A stretch of 64,000 nucleotides of DNA from an uncultured Allomuricauda sp. GTDB lineage: Bacteria > Bacteroidota > Bacteroidia > Flavobacteriales > Flavobacteriaceae. The notes under the pieces are model-generated. The model was not told the origin of the DNA and ran no database searches. It worked only from the letters and a program-made list of their open reading frames with translations. Made by a program: the position numbers and the translations under genes. Below, in pieces: positions 26,786-34,875 of the stretch; positions within the stretch are counted from its first letter, which is position 1, and every line of letters begins with the position of its first letter. The DNA lies in assembly GCF_937884665.1 (NCBI RefSeq), contig NZ_CAKZYF010000210.1, positions 62,001 to 126,000 on the forward strand. Direction: 5' to 3'.

Positions 26786-27514
26786 ATGGCAGACGGATTG
26801 GTCATCATACCTACTTTTAACGAAATTGAAAACATAGAGGCCATTATTAGAACGGTTTTTGACCTGAAAAAAGAATTCCATGTTTTGGTTGTTGACGATA
26901 ATTCCCCGGATGGAACCGCCGAAAATGTAAAAACTTTAAAAACCGAATTCCCGGACCGCCTTTTTTTGGAAGTACGCAAAGAGAAATCGGGATTGGGTAC
27001 GGCGTACATTCATGGATTTACCTGGGCTTTGGAAAGGGATTATGATTATATTTTTGAAATGGATGCAGACTTTTCGCATCGACCTGCTGATCTGTTGCGA
27101 TTGCATCGGGCCTGTTTGAATGAAGCTGATGTTGCCGTGGGTTCGCGATACAAAAAAGGGGTCAATGTGGTGAATTGGCCCTTGTTCAGGATTCTACTTT
27201 CGTATGGAGCGTCTTTTTATGTTAAGGTAATAACAGGTATGAAAGTGCATGATCCCACAGCCGGGTTTATCTGCTACCGTCGCAAGGTGTTGGAAGCAAT
27301 AGATTTAGACCGCATTCGGTTTATTGGATACGCCTTTCAAATTGAAATGAAGTATAGAGCGTACCTGAAAGGATTTAAAATCGAGGAAGTATCCATTATT
27401 TTTACGGATAGAATTCATGGAAAATCCAAAATGAACTCCAAAATCATCCGAGAAGCTATTTTTGGAGTCATAACCATGAAGCTTAGAAGTAGTTTTCTTG
27501 GAAAAAGTTTTTAA
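26786..27514 (+). CDS. Polyprenol monophosphomannose synthase-like glycosyltransferase (GT2, Dpm1-like)
   Basis: 242 residues, GT-A fold. VIIPTFNEIENIEAII, VLVVDDNSPDGTAENV, the metal-binding EMDADFSH and VAVGSRYKKGVNVVNWPL are the standard Dpm1 pattern; there is no C-terminal membrane domain. The enzyme loads mannose or a related sugar from a nucleotide donor onto a polyprenyl phosphate. It diverges from the GT39 gene, which would use that lipid-linked donor, and precedes dihydroorotase by 2 bp. Confidence 0.92.
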   Translation: MADGLVIIPTFNEIENIEAIIRTVFDLKKEFHVLVVDDNSPDGTAENVKTLKTEFPDRLFLEVRKEKSGLGTAYIHGFTWALERDYDYIFEMDADFSHRPADLLRLHRACLNEADVAVGSRYKKGVNVVNWPLFRILLSYGASFYVKVITGMKVHDPTAGFICYRRKVLEAIDLDRIRFIGYAFQIEMKYRAYLKGFKIEEVSIIFTDRIHGKSKMNSKIIREAIFGVITMKLRSSFLGKSF

Positions 27515-27516
27515 AT

Positions 27517-28851
27517 ATGCAGAAAACCTTACTTAAAAATGCAACGGTAATCAATGAAGGGAAGCGTTTTGAGGCCGATGTACTTATAAAAGGTGATTTT
27601 ATAGAACGGATAGACGGTGATATTTCAGAAACTACTGCCAAGGTAATCGAATGTGGTGGAGATTATCTTCTGCCCGGTATTATCGACGACCAAGTACACT
27701 TTAGGGAACCCGGCCTTACCCATAAAGGTACCATTGCCACTGAAAGTAGAGCTGCCATTGCAGGTGGTATCACCAGTTTTATGGAGCAGCCCAATACCGA
27801 CCCGCAAACCACTACGATTGAAAAGCTGGAAGCTAAATTTGCCGTGGCCCGAAACGATGCTTGGGCAAATTATTCATTTCTTTTCGGGGGAACCAATACC
27901 AATCTCGAAGAATTAAAGCGGCTGGACAAAAACGCGTGTTCCGGGGTTAAGCTGTTCCTAGGTTCATCCACGGGAAATATGTTGGTCGATGATGAAAAGG
28001 TCTTGGAGCAAATCTTTAGCAATACCGAAATGGTGATTTCCACCCATTGTGAAGATGAGGGTACCATCAAAGCAAATTTAGAAAAGTATAGACTAGAGTA
28101 TGGAGAGCGGATTCCCATGCGCCTTCATCCTGTTATAAGGAGTGAGGAAGCCTGTTATTTATCCTCTTCAAAAGCGATTGCTCTAGCAAAAAAAACGGGC
28201 GCCAGATTACATGTCTTCCATTTGTCGACAGGGATAGAGACCGATTTGTTTACCAATAGTATACCTCTGGAAGAAAAGAAAATTACCGCTGAGGTTTGCA
28301 TTCACCATCTCTGGTTTTCAGACGAGGATTACAAAAAAAAAGGTGCATTCATAAAATGGAATCCAGCAGTAAAGTCAGTTAAGGACAGAGACTTGCTCTG
28401 GGAGGCCCTTCTGGATGACCGAATTGATGTTATTGCCACGGACCACGCCCCTCATACCCGTGAAGAGAAGGAAAATCCATACACAAGATGTCCTTCGGGA
28501 GGACCTTTAGTACAACATGCCTTATTGGCCATGTTGGAAAAGGAAAAGGAAGGGAAAATCACCAAAGAAAAAATGGTGGAAAAAATGTGCCATAACCCTG
28601 CGAAACTATTTGATTTGGACCGAAGGGGCTTTATTCGCGAAGGGTATTATGCCGATTTGGTACAAATACGTTCCAATGTTCCCCAAAAAGTTGAACGTTC
28701 CAATATTCTTTACAAGTGCCAATGGTCCCCGTTTGAGGGGCTCACTTTTAGTTCAAAGGTAATGCGAACATTTATCAACGGGCATTTAGCTTATGAAAAC
28801 GGTATTTTTTCTGAAAAGAAAAACGCCAAAAGACTGACATTTGATCGATGA
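27517..28851 (+). CDS. pyrC: Dihydroorotase (Bacteroidota type)
   Basis: 444 residues, amidohydrolase barrel. The metal motif reads DDQVHFREPG, so the first histidine of the usual HxH is Gln59 with His61 kept, a change I recall in Bacteroidota dihydroorotases. Other ligands are present: GVKLFLGSSTGN (carboxylated lysine), STHCEDEG, RLHVFHLST and VIATDHAPH. It cyclises carbamoyl aspartate in pyrimidine synthesis. It lies 2 bp after the Dpm1-like gene and overlaps the following lipoprotein gene by 4 bp. Confidence 0.93.
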   Translation: MQKTLLKNATVINEGKRFEADVLIKGDFIERIDGDISETTAKVIECGGDYLLPGIIDDQVHFREPGLTHKGTIATESRAAIAGGITSFMEQPNTDPQTTTIEKLEAKFAVARNDAWANYSFLFGGTNTNLEELKRLDKNACSGVKLFLGSSTGNMLVDDEKVLEQIFSNTEMVISTHCEDEGTIKANLEKYRLEYGERIPMRLHPVIRSEEACYLSSSKAIALAKKTGARLHVFHLSTGIETDLFTNSIPLEEKKITAEVCIHHLWFSDEDYKKKGAFIKWNPAVKSVKDRDLLWEALLDDRIDVIATDHAPHTREEKENPYTRCPSGGPLVQHALLAMLEKEKEGKITKEKMVEKMCHNPAKLFDLDRRGFIREGYYADLVQIRSNVPQKVERSNILYKCQWSPFEGLTFSSKVMRTFINGHLAYENGIFSEKKNAKRLTFDR

Positions 28852-29282
28852 AGAAAACACGAATTTCGCTTTTTTTATTTTTGTTCGTTATCGCCTTGAG
28901 CTGCGGGGAAAAGGTGGTTGAGCCCCCCCGAAATTTGATTTCCAAGGAAAAAATGACAGATATATTACACGACCTAGCGCTTCTGAATGCGGCTAAAACC
29001 TCATACTCCGATGTCTTGGAACAAAAAAATGTAGAGATTATGGACTTTCTTTTCCGAAAATATCAAATTGACAGTACCCAATTTGTGGAAAGTGATAGGT
29101 ATTATGCATCGTTACCCTTGGAATACCAAGCCATTTATGAGGAAGTTGAAGCCCGTATTGAAAAGAAAAGAAAATTTATTGAAGAAGATAACCAAAAGCG
29201 AAACGATAGTGTTCGAAAAGCACAAGAAGCAAAGACAGATTCTTTAAAAAAACTCAGAAAAGATATTAAAGAGGCTTCTTAG
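28848..29282 (+). CDS. DUF4296 lipoprotein
   Basis: 144 residues. MKKTRISLFLFLFVIALSC is a lipoprotein signal (Cys19). The body begins with LISKEKMTDILHDLALLNAAK, the DUF4296 signature, and ends in a charged coiled coil of Lys, Glu, Arg and Asp. Function unknown; found in Bacteroidota, often beside the Dpm1 and dihydroorotase genes as here. ATGA overlap with pyrC; its end overlaps the convergent epimerase gene by 17 bp. Confidence 0.88.
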   Translation: MKKTRISLFLFLFVIALSCGEKVVEPPRNLISKEKMTDILHDLALLNAAKTSYSDVLEQKNVEIMDFLFRKYQIDSTQFVESDRYYASLPLEYQAIYEEVEARIEKKRKFIEEDNQKRNDSVRKAQEAKTDSLKKLRKDIKEAS

Positions 29283-30276
29283 TTTTCAATAAGGAACAGC
29301 AAAAGGTTATAACATTTTCCAAAACTTCATACGAAAAGCCCGGGATTGTTTTGGATTTCGAATTTTCGTACTGATTAAAATGATAGAGCCCTTTTACAAG
29401 GTTTCGGGTCAGTTTCCTTCGTGTACCACCTAAATTACGTTTTATATAGTCTATTCGCCAAAGCATTTCCAATAGCCAAAACGGAACTTGTTCTGTAGGA
29501 GGGGAAACCCCTAAAGCTTCTGCCATATTTTTAAAAACAGACGCGTATGTCAAGTTTTGATTTACCAGGATAAAACGCTCATTCCTTGTATGGAACTTCA
29601 TGGATTTGAGCATCGCATGGACAACATCATTGACGGTCACAAAACCTGTGCCGCCCGGAAAAAAATAGCGTCCGCCTTTGCGCGCCCTTTTGAACAGCAG
29701 CCCACTGCCGGAGTTCCAAAATCCAGGCCCCAAAACAATTCCGGGATTAACAATTACAACATCCAAACCTTCCTGGGAACCCCGCCACACTTCCAATTCG
29801 GACTCAAACTTAGAGATTCCATAAACAGAAACATCGGTATCGTTCCATTCGGTATCCTCATCTATCTTTTGTCCCTTTTTGCCAGACCCCAGCGCAGCAA
29901 TGGAACTCACATGGCAAAACTTGGACACTTGATGTGCAATACTAAGGTTGACCAGATTGGCCGTACCTTCGACATTTGTCTTTAATAGTTGGTTCAAATC
30001 CTTGGGATCAAAAGATATAAGTGCTGCACAATGGTACACTTCGCGTATTCCTTTAAAAACAGTTTCTAAAGAAAGCAGGTCGGTAATATCTGCTTTTACC
30101 CACTCAATCTTGTCGAAATATTGGTCTGGCACATCAGTGTAAAATCCAAAAACCTCCAATACCTTGGATTGCTTTTTTTCGTTGCGGTAAAGGGCCCTGA
30201 CCTGGTTTTCCTGTTGTACCAATTGGAAAAGCAAATGGGAACCTATCAGTCCGGTTCCTCCTGTGACTAATATCAT
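29266..30276 (-). CDS. NAD-dependent epimerase/dehydratase (extended SDR)
   Basis: 336 residues. Extended SDR start [19 protein letters not shown], then [16 protein letters not shown] and the catalytic pattern YGISKFESE, followed by [13 protein letters not shown]. This resembles the dihydroflavonol reductase/3-beta-HSD side of the family rather than sugar epimerases. The substrate is not known. Divergent from tyrS over 85 bp. Confidence 0.9.
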   Translation of the reverse strand: MILVTGGTGLIGSHLLFQLVQQENQVRALYRNEKKQSKVLEVFGFYTDVPDQYFDKIEWVKADITDLLSLETVFKGIREVYHCAALISFDPKDLNQLLKTNVEGTANLVNLSIAHQVSKFCHVSSIAALGSGKKGQKIDEDTEWNDTDVSVYGISKFESELEVWRGSQEGLDVVIVNPGIVLGPGFWNSGSGLLFKRARKGGRYFFPGGTGFVTVNDVVHAMLKSMKFHTRNERFILVNQNLTYASVFKNMAEALGVSPPTEQVPFWLLEMLWRIDYIKRNLGGTRRKLTRNLVKGLYHFNQYENSKSKTIPGFSYEVLENVITFCCSLLKTKKPL

Positions 30277-30331
30277 ACAACTAAAGTACCTCTTTGCGGT
30301 GTATTTACGTAATGAACTGGGAACTTCATTT

Positions 30332-30339
30332 TATATTTG
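30332..30339 (+). promoter_or_regulatory. Flavobacterial -7 element (TATATTTG) before tyrS
   Basis: TATATTTG is a full match to TAnnTTTG, 22 bp before the tyrS ATG at 30362. No TTG is present at 17-23 bp upstream. It also shows that the tyrS transcript starts inside the open frame upstream of 30362, supporting that start codon. Confidence 0.5.
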
Positions 30340-30361
30340 CAGCGATTCAAATCAATTGAAA

Positions 30362-31657
30362 ATGAAAACAAACTTTGTTCAGGAACTGCAATGGCGGGGA
30401 ATGGTACATGATGCTATGCCGGGTACGGAGGAACATTTAATGGATAAAATGCAGGCGGCCTATGTTGGAATTGACCCAACGGCGGATTCATTGCATATTG
30501 GACATTTGGTGGGCGTAATGATGCTGAAACATTTTCAGTTGGCGGGTCACAAGCCTGTTGCACTAGTAGGCGGTGCTACGGGAATGATAGGAGATCCTTC
30601 AGGTAAGTCTGCAGAACGCAATCTATTGGATGAAAAAACCCTGCGCCGCAATCAAGAAGCGATAAAGGCGCAATTGTCCCGTTTTTTGGATTTTGACAGC
30701 GATGCACCCAATGCAGCAGTTCTTGTGAACAATTACGACTGGATGAAGGACTTCTCTTTTCTGGATTTTATCAGGGACGTGGGCAAACATATTACGGTCA
30801 ACTATATGATGGCCAAGGATTCGGTCAAAAAACGGCTTTCCGCTGATGCAAAGGAAGGGATGTCCTTCACCGAGTTTACCTACCAGCTGGTGCAGGGGTA
30901 CGATTTTCTTTATCTATTCCAAAACCACAACTGTAGTCTACAAATGGGGGGAAGTGACCAATGGGGCAACATCACCACAGGTACGGAGCTGATTCGAAGA
31001 ATTGGGGGCGGAAAGGGGTTTGCGTTGACATGTCCTCTGATAACCAAGGCAGATGGCACTAAATTTGGGAAAACAGAAGGGGGTAATGTCTGGCTGGATT
31101 CGCACCGAACTTCCCCGTATCGATTTTATCAGTATTGGTTGAACACTTCGGATGAGGATGCGGAGAAGTACATAAAGATTTTTACGTTCTTGGGGCAGGA
31201 ATATATTGAGCAATTGGTAGCGCAGCATAAGGAAGCACCCCATATGCGCTCACTTCAAAAAAAATTGGCAGAGGAGGTCACCACAATGGTCCACTCGCCA
31301 GCCGATTTGGAGCGTGCGGTCACCGCAAGTGCTATTCTATACGGCAAGTCAACTTCCGAAGACCTTAAAAAATTGGACGAACAGACCTTTCTGGATGTCT
31401 TTGAAGGAGTTCCGCAAGCTGAGGTTCCCAAGACCGATTTGGAAAATGGTTTGGATATGATCGGTGCCCTGGCGGCCAAAACCGCTTTCCTAAGCTCAAA
31501 TGGGGAGGCGCGCCGGGAGTTAAAACAAAACTCCATTTCGGTAAACAAGGAAAAAGTGAGAGAAGGGTACAAGATTACCATCAGCGATTTGATCAATGAT
31601 AAGTTTGTATTGTTGCAACGCGGTAAGAAAAACTATTTTCTAATTGTTGTTGACTGA
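30362..31657 (+). CDS. tyrS: Tyrosine-tRNA ligase
   Basis: 431 residues from the ATG at 30362; earlier in-frame starts lie upstream of the promoter element and add unrelated residues. The HIGH motif is HIGH at 45-48 ([14 protein letters not shown]) and the KMSKS equivalent is KFGKT at 234-238. The C-terminal S4-like RNA-binding domain follows from about 360. It charges tRNA-Tyr. Single gene, convergent with the LuxE-like gene after a 3-bp gap. Confidence 0.96.
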   Translation: MKTNFVQELQWRGMVHDAMPGTEEHLMDKMQAAYVGIDPTADSLHIGHLVGVMMLKHFQLAGHKPVALVGGATGMIGDPSGKSAERNLLDEKTLRRNQEAIKAQLSRFLDFDSDAPNAAVLVNNYDWMKDFSFLDFIRDVGKHITVNYMMAKDSVKKRLSADAKEGMSFTEFTYQLVQGYDFLYLFQNHNCSLQMGGSDQWGNITTGTELIRRIGGGKGFALTCPLITKADGTKFGKTEGGNVWLDSHRTSPYRFYQYWLNTSDEDAEKYIKIFTFLGQEYIEQLVAQHKEAPHMRSLQKKLAEEVTTMVHSPADLERAVTASAILYGKSTSEDLKKLDEQTFLDVFEGVPQAEVPKTDLENGLDMIGALAAKTAFLSSNGEARRELKQNSISVNKEKVREGYKITISDLINDKFVLLQRGKKNYFLIVVD

Positions 31658-31660
31658 TGT

Positions 31661-32647
31661 CTAGAGTGCCATCAAATTGCAGCCCCGGATATCGGAATGG
31701 TCAAAGCGGCCCAGGATTTCAAAGGTACCATCTTCATATACTTTTCCCAAATCTTGCGTGGCGATAAAAGAACAGGAGTCTATATTGGCCAGGTCAATAA
31801 TGTTTATTCCCCCTGTTTTTCCATATTCTTGTCCTGAAAGTGGGTCCTCTGTGTCCCGTGTGGCCACTTTCATCCAAGGGGGACAGGCAAATATCCCGTT
31901 ACCGAGCGAATAGGCCTGGGAAAGCAGTTCTGTCATTCCATATTCTGAGTATATTTCGGAGACGTCAAAGGCATTTTTCAGCTGTGCATGAAGTGCTTCC
32001 CGGATAAGTTCCTTCCTTTTTCCCTTCATCCCGCCTGTTTCCATAATTTGCGTATACCTTAATTGCGTAGGGTATTTTTCGGCCATATCCAAAAGGGCAA
32101 AGGAGACTCCTATCAGCAAGGTTTTTGTTTCGTTCTTTTCAAGTTGAACAAGCTTGCTTTGAAGTTCATCGAAATTGTATAAATAAAAACCGCTGTCAGG
32201 ATGTTTTGACCGCTTTACCATATCATTTACCATATATACCAAAGAGGAGCCCTCGCGTTCCAAGTAGGCGGGTAAAAGGGCCAAGATACAATAGTCTTCC
32301 ATCGGACCAAAAAAATGGGTGAAAGCCTTGGTATAGCTCTTGTGATAAATTTCTACGTTCGAAACATAGTGTCTGCTGGTAACACTGCCCGTTGTGCCGC
32401 TACTCTCAAAAACAATCTCCACGTCTTTTTCCGAAACCATCACTTTTTTGGATTTGAAGAACGTAATGGGCAAAAAAGGAATATCTGCACAGCAAGAGAC
32501 CTCCGAAGGGGATTTTCGCAACCTTTGGCAATAGGACCGATAGACCGGGTTATTTGTGAATTGATAGCGAAAAATGTCGAGGCTCAACTCTTCAAATTCC
32601 TCTGAAGTTGAAATAGAAAAAAGCCTTGAATTTGGAGGTCTGTCCAT
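31661..32647 (-). CDS. LuxE-like acyl-protein synthetase / acyl transferase
   Basis: 328 residues from the ATG at 32645-32647; a TTG at 32656 is less likely. FKSKKVMVSEKDVEIVFESSGTTGS carries the serine/threonine-glycine rich ATP loop of acyl-activating enzymes, followed by MGGMKGKRKEL-like METGGMKGKRKELIREAL and SEYGMTELLSQAYS, matching LuxE-type acyl-protein synthetases. In flavobacteria this is a stand-alone cytosolic protein of unknown substrate, not luminescence. A minus-strand terminator from the neighbouring gene lies before its start. Confidence 0.85.
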   Translation of the reverse strand: MDRPPNSRLFSISTSEEFEELSLDIFRYQFTNNPVYRSYCQRLRKSPSEVSCCADIPFLPITFFKSKKVMVSEKDVEIVFESSGTTGSVTSRHYVSNVEIYHKSYTKAFTHFFGPMEDYCILALLPAYLEREGSSLVYMVNDMVKRSKHPDSGFYLYNFDELQSKLVQLEKNETKTLLIGVSFALLDMAEKYPTQLRYTQIMETGGMKGKRKELIREALHAQLKNAFDVSEIYSEYGMTELLSQAYSLGNGIFACPPWMKVATRDTEDPLSGQEYGKTGGINIIDLANIDSCSFIATQDLGKVYEDGTFEILGRFDHSDIRGCNLMAL

Positions 32648-32663
32648 TACGGACAAAAATAGC

Positions 32664-32690
32664 TGAAAAAAAAGCCCTTTGAAAGGGCTT
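32664..32690 (-). terminator. Terminator after the first mini sorting-domain gene
   Basis: On the minus strand AAGCCCTTT and AAAGGGCTT (32672-32690) form a hairpin followed by eight Ts (32664-32671). It ends transcription 12 bp past the stop codon of the gene at 32703-33026. Confidence 0.85.
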
Positions 32691-32702
32691 GGTTTATGGG
32701 GG

Positions 32703-33026
32703 TTATTTGATGACCAGTTTTCGGGTCATGGTCTTTTTCTGTTCGGTAACTTGGAGCACATAGACGCCAGGTAATAGACGAGATACATTGAGGGTATTGG
32801 TAGACACCCTATCGGTCAAAACAATCTCACCAAAAACATCGAATACCTTGATTTGTTTTGTTCCATTGGATGAAGTGGTTATGTAGACTTCATCACCATA
32901 TACCGGATTGGGATACATCTTAAATCCCTGTAGTTCACTCACCTGTTGCGTATTGACGCTAACAAGCTCTTGTCCAAAAGAAATTAGGGGAAATGCCATA
33001 ATGATAACTAAGTAGAGGTTTTTCAT
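32703..33026 (-). CDS. Mini secreted protein consisting of signal peptide and type IX sorting domain
   Basis: 107 residues. MKNLYLVIIMAFPLISFGQ is a Sec signal peptide; after some 15 residues the chain enters a type A T9SS C-terminal sorting domain: LQGFKMYPNPVYGDEVYI, IKVFDVFGEIVLTDRV, LPGVYVLQV and the closing MTRKLVIK. Normally this domain trails a large cargo; here there is almost no cargo. A close relative lies at 33170-33481, so the pair is a tandem duplication. The mature product is likely a surface-exported peptide or a T9SS-associated factor; its role is unknown. Has its own terminator. Confidence 0.88.
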   Translation of the reverse strand: MKNLYLVIIMAFPLISFGQELVSVNTQQVSELQGFKMYPNPVYGDEVYITTSSNGTKQIKVFDVFGEIVLTDRVSTNTLNVSRLLPGVYVLQVTEQKKTMTRKLVIK

Positions 33027-33169
33027 AAATGCCGATTTGGGGTAAATCCATACTAAAAGTAATCAAAGGGTTCCTTTGAAACTATAAAATGTTGTGAAAC
33101 AAAGAATTATGTAGGTTTACATCAGAAAATACCTGGGAATACGAAGTACCGGACTGGCTTTATCAGGTC

Positions 33170-33481
33170 CTATTTAATGATGAGCTTGCGGGTAGCTACT
33201 TTGTTGTTTTCTAAAATCCGGATTATGTACATGCCTTTATCCAAGCGGGAAAGATTCAACTCCCTACCTATAATCGTCGTCTGTAGTACTTGGGTGCCCA
33301 ATACATCAAAGATGGCGATTTCCTTGGGCGCATTGGTAGTGGTTTCTATAAACACTTTACTTTGGGTAACCGGGTTGGGGAAGAGTTTTAAGCCGTCGAT
33401 ATCTGCATTGGATTTTACACTTTCTTGTGAATATCCTATGGTACAATATGCAAAAAGAAAAACCAAGTAAAGGTATTTCAT
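33170..33481 (-). CDS. Second mini secreted protein with type IX sorting domain
   Basis: 103 residues from the ATG at 33479-33481, chosen because the signal peptide MKYLYLVFLFAYCTIGYSQ starts there; a longer open frame upstream adds cysteine-rich nonsense. The body is a type A sorting domain: GLKLFPNPVTQSKVFIE, IAIFDVLGTQVLQT, LDKGMYIIRI and ending ATRKLIIK. Similar in length and layout to the gene at 32703, with about half of the positions shared by eye. It lies downstream of the terminator of the receptor/lipoprotein operon, so it should have its own promoter. Confidence 0.88.
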   Translation of the reverse strand: MKYLYLVFLFAYCTIGYSQESVKSNADIDGLKLFPNPVTQSKVFIETTTNAPKEIAIFDVLGTQVLQTTIIGRELNLSRLDKGMYIIRILENNKVATRKLIIK

Positions 33482-33582
33482 ACAAAGTAGGTTACAACGG
33501 CTATGCCACAAATATATAGAATTACATCGCTGAAATTGAGCCTTTTGTCGAAAAAAGGCCAGCATTTTCGATGAAGTGCAAC

Positions 33583-33606
33583 AAAAAGCCCCGAATTACG
33601 GGGCTT
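33583..33606 (-). terminator. Terminator after the receptor/lipoprotein operon
   Basis: AAGCCCCG (33586-33593) and CGGGGCTT (33599-33606) form an 8-bp GC-rich stem; read on the minus strand it runs into five Ts. It lies 25 bp past the stop of the lipoprotein gene. Confidence 0.88.
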
Positions 33607-33630
33607 ATAAGTTAGTACTGAAATTGAATT

Positions 33631-34842
33631 TTAGTTGATGCCCAAGGTCCACCCGGCACCCCAAGTATCGATATCGGTTCCCGTAGCATTGCCAGCATCA
33701 CCGCCAATTACATCCGCTTGAGATGGTGGAGATGCATTTGCAAAATCATCTTCATACAGAAATTCCTCGCTCACACCAGTAAAGGAGACATCCGTGAACT
33801 GCAGATCTGTAGGGATATTGTCAGAAGTAATATCTCCCGCTGTGTCATCTTCTACTACAACTCCGCGTCCAAAGTCTTGGATTACAACATTGTTGAAGAT
33901 TCCTCCTGTGCCTGCACGCAAACGAAATGCACGGCTATTGTCACCACTACCAATGACTGTTGCGTTATTTATTGTTGGGATGGATACAAAGCCGCCAGAG
34001 TTCTGAAAGTCCGTATTGAACCCATCCATTTCGAAGCCACTATCACCATCTAAAGTCTGTAAAACATATACATCTGTAATGGTTCCGGTGTAACCTTCCG
34101 TCCAGTCCACTGAATCATCTTCTGCGTCAACAATCGCAAGGTTGTTCACATTTACAGTGCCGCCAAAGAACTCAATGCCGTCATCTGAGCATTGATAGAC
34201 CTGCACATGATTTATTGTAGTTCCACTTCCAACAGCATACAATGAAAGTCCATTTAATTCTTGGGTTCCATTAAGTGCACCTCCTACATATTCCAATCTA
34301 AGGTAGCTTATGGTTCCTGAATTATCTGCGGGGATGGAACCTCCGTAGGGAAGCTGGCCTACTTCACTTGTGGGCAGGTCGTCAGGGGTGCCAGGATCAA
34401 TCAAGTTTGTGGTAGATTGGCCTAAAATAACCAAACCACCCCAATCCCCGGGTGCAGGAGTTGTTGCGGCAGAAGTCATGACAACCGGGTTTGATGCAGT
34501 TCCATTGATTTGTATTTGTGAACCGCGAAGCACCGCAATGTAGTTTTGAACCCCATTCGGCTCGGCTTCGATAACAGTACCAGCCGGAATGGTCAGCGTT
34601 GCTCCTTCGTCAACAAAGGTTGCCGCAGCCAAACGATAGGTGATGTTAGGGTCTAAGGTCCTGTCCTCCGTGATAAAACCAAAAAGGTCCTCGGTGCCAT
34701 TGCCATTTCCGTTGCTACCTCCACCTCCAGTATTGTTTACGACACTGTTATCATTGATGACAATATCTGGCGTGTTGTCCTCCTCACAGCCCACGGTAAA
34801 GAGCGCTAATATGAGTAAGCTTGAAAGAAATTTGATTTTCAT
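33631..34842 (-). CDS. Surface lipoprotein with beta-helix-like repeats, partner of the TonB receptor
   Basis: 403 residues from the ATG at 34840-34842, where a lipoprotein signal begins (MKIKFLSSLLILALFTVGC, Cys19); an ATG nine codons upstream lacks this logic. A Gly/Asn-rich flexible linker (about 30-52) precedes a long body with irregular repeats such as GTTINHVQVYQCSDDGIEFFG, NNLAIVDAEDDSVDWTEGYTG and FNNVVIQDFGRGVVVEDD that look like a right-handed beta-helix rich in acidic residues. Probably outer-membrane anchored. It lies 33 bp after the receptor gene and before a strong terminator, so both form an operon, as in SusC/SusD-like pairs, though this is not SusD. Ligand unknown. Confidence 0.8.
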   Translation of the reverse strand: MKIKFLSSLLILALFTVGCEEDNTPDIVINDNSVVNNTGGGGSNGNGNGTEDLFGFITEDRTLDPNITYRLAAATFVDEGATLTIPAGTVIEAEPNGVQNYIAVLRGSQIQINGTASNPVVMTSAATTPAPGDWGGLVILGQSTTNLIDPGTPDDLPTSEVGQLPYGGSIPADNSGTISYLRLEYVGGALNGTQELNGLSLYAVGSGTTINHVQVYQCSDDGIEFFGGTVNVNNLAIVDAEDDSVDWTEGYTGTITDVYVLQTLDGDSGFEMDGFNTDFQNSGGFVSIPTINNATVIGSGDNSRAFRLRAGTGGIFNNVVIQDFGRGVVVEDDTAGDITSDNIPTDLQFTDVSFTGVSEEFLYEDDFANASPPSQADVIGGDAGNATGTDIDTWGAGWTLGIN

Positions 34843-34875
34843 TTTTAAAGGGTTTAAAATAGTTATCATCTGTAG

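Noticed and set aside
30263-30361. N-terminal extension of tyrosyl-tRNA ligase
   Set aside because: It would start upstream of the TATATTTG promoter element and overlap the epimerase start; the family begins at MKTNFVQEL.
31661-32647. A bioluminescence function for the LuxE-like protein
   Set aside because: No luxA, B, C or D genes are nearby, and LuxE-like proteins are common in non-luminous flavobacteria.
33135-33168. Hairpin GGACTGG/CAGGTCC upstream of the first mini sorting-domain gene
   Set aside because: The stem has a mismatch and a wobble and no T-run on either strand.
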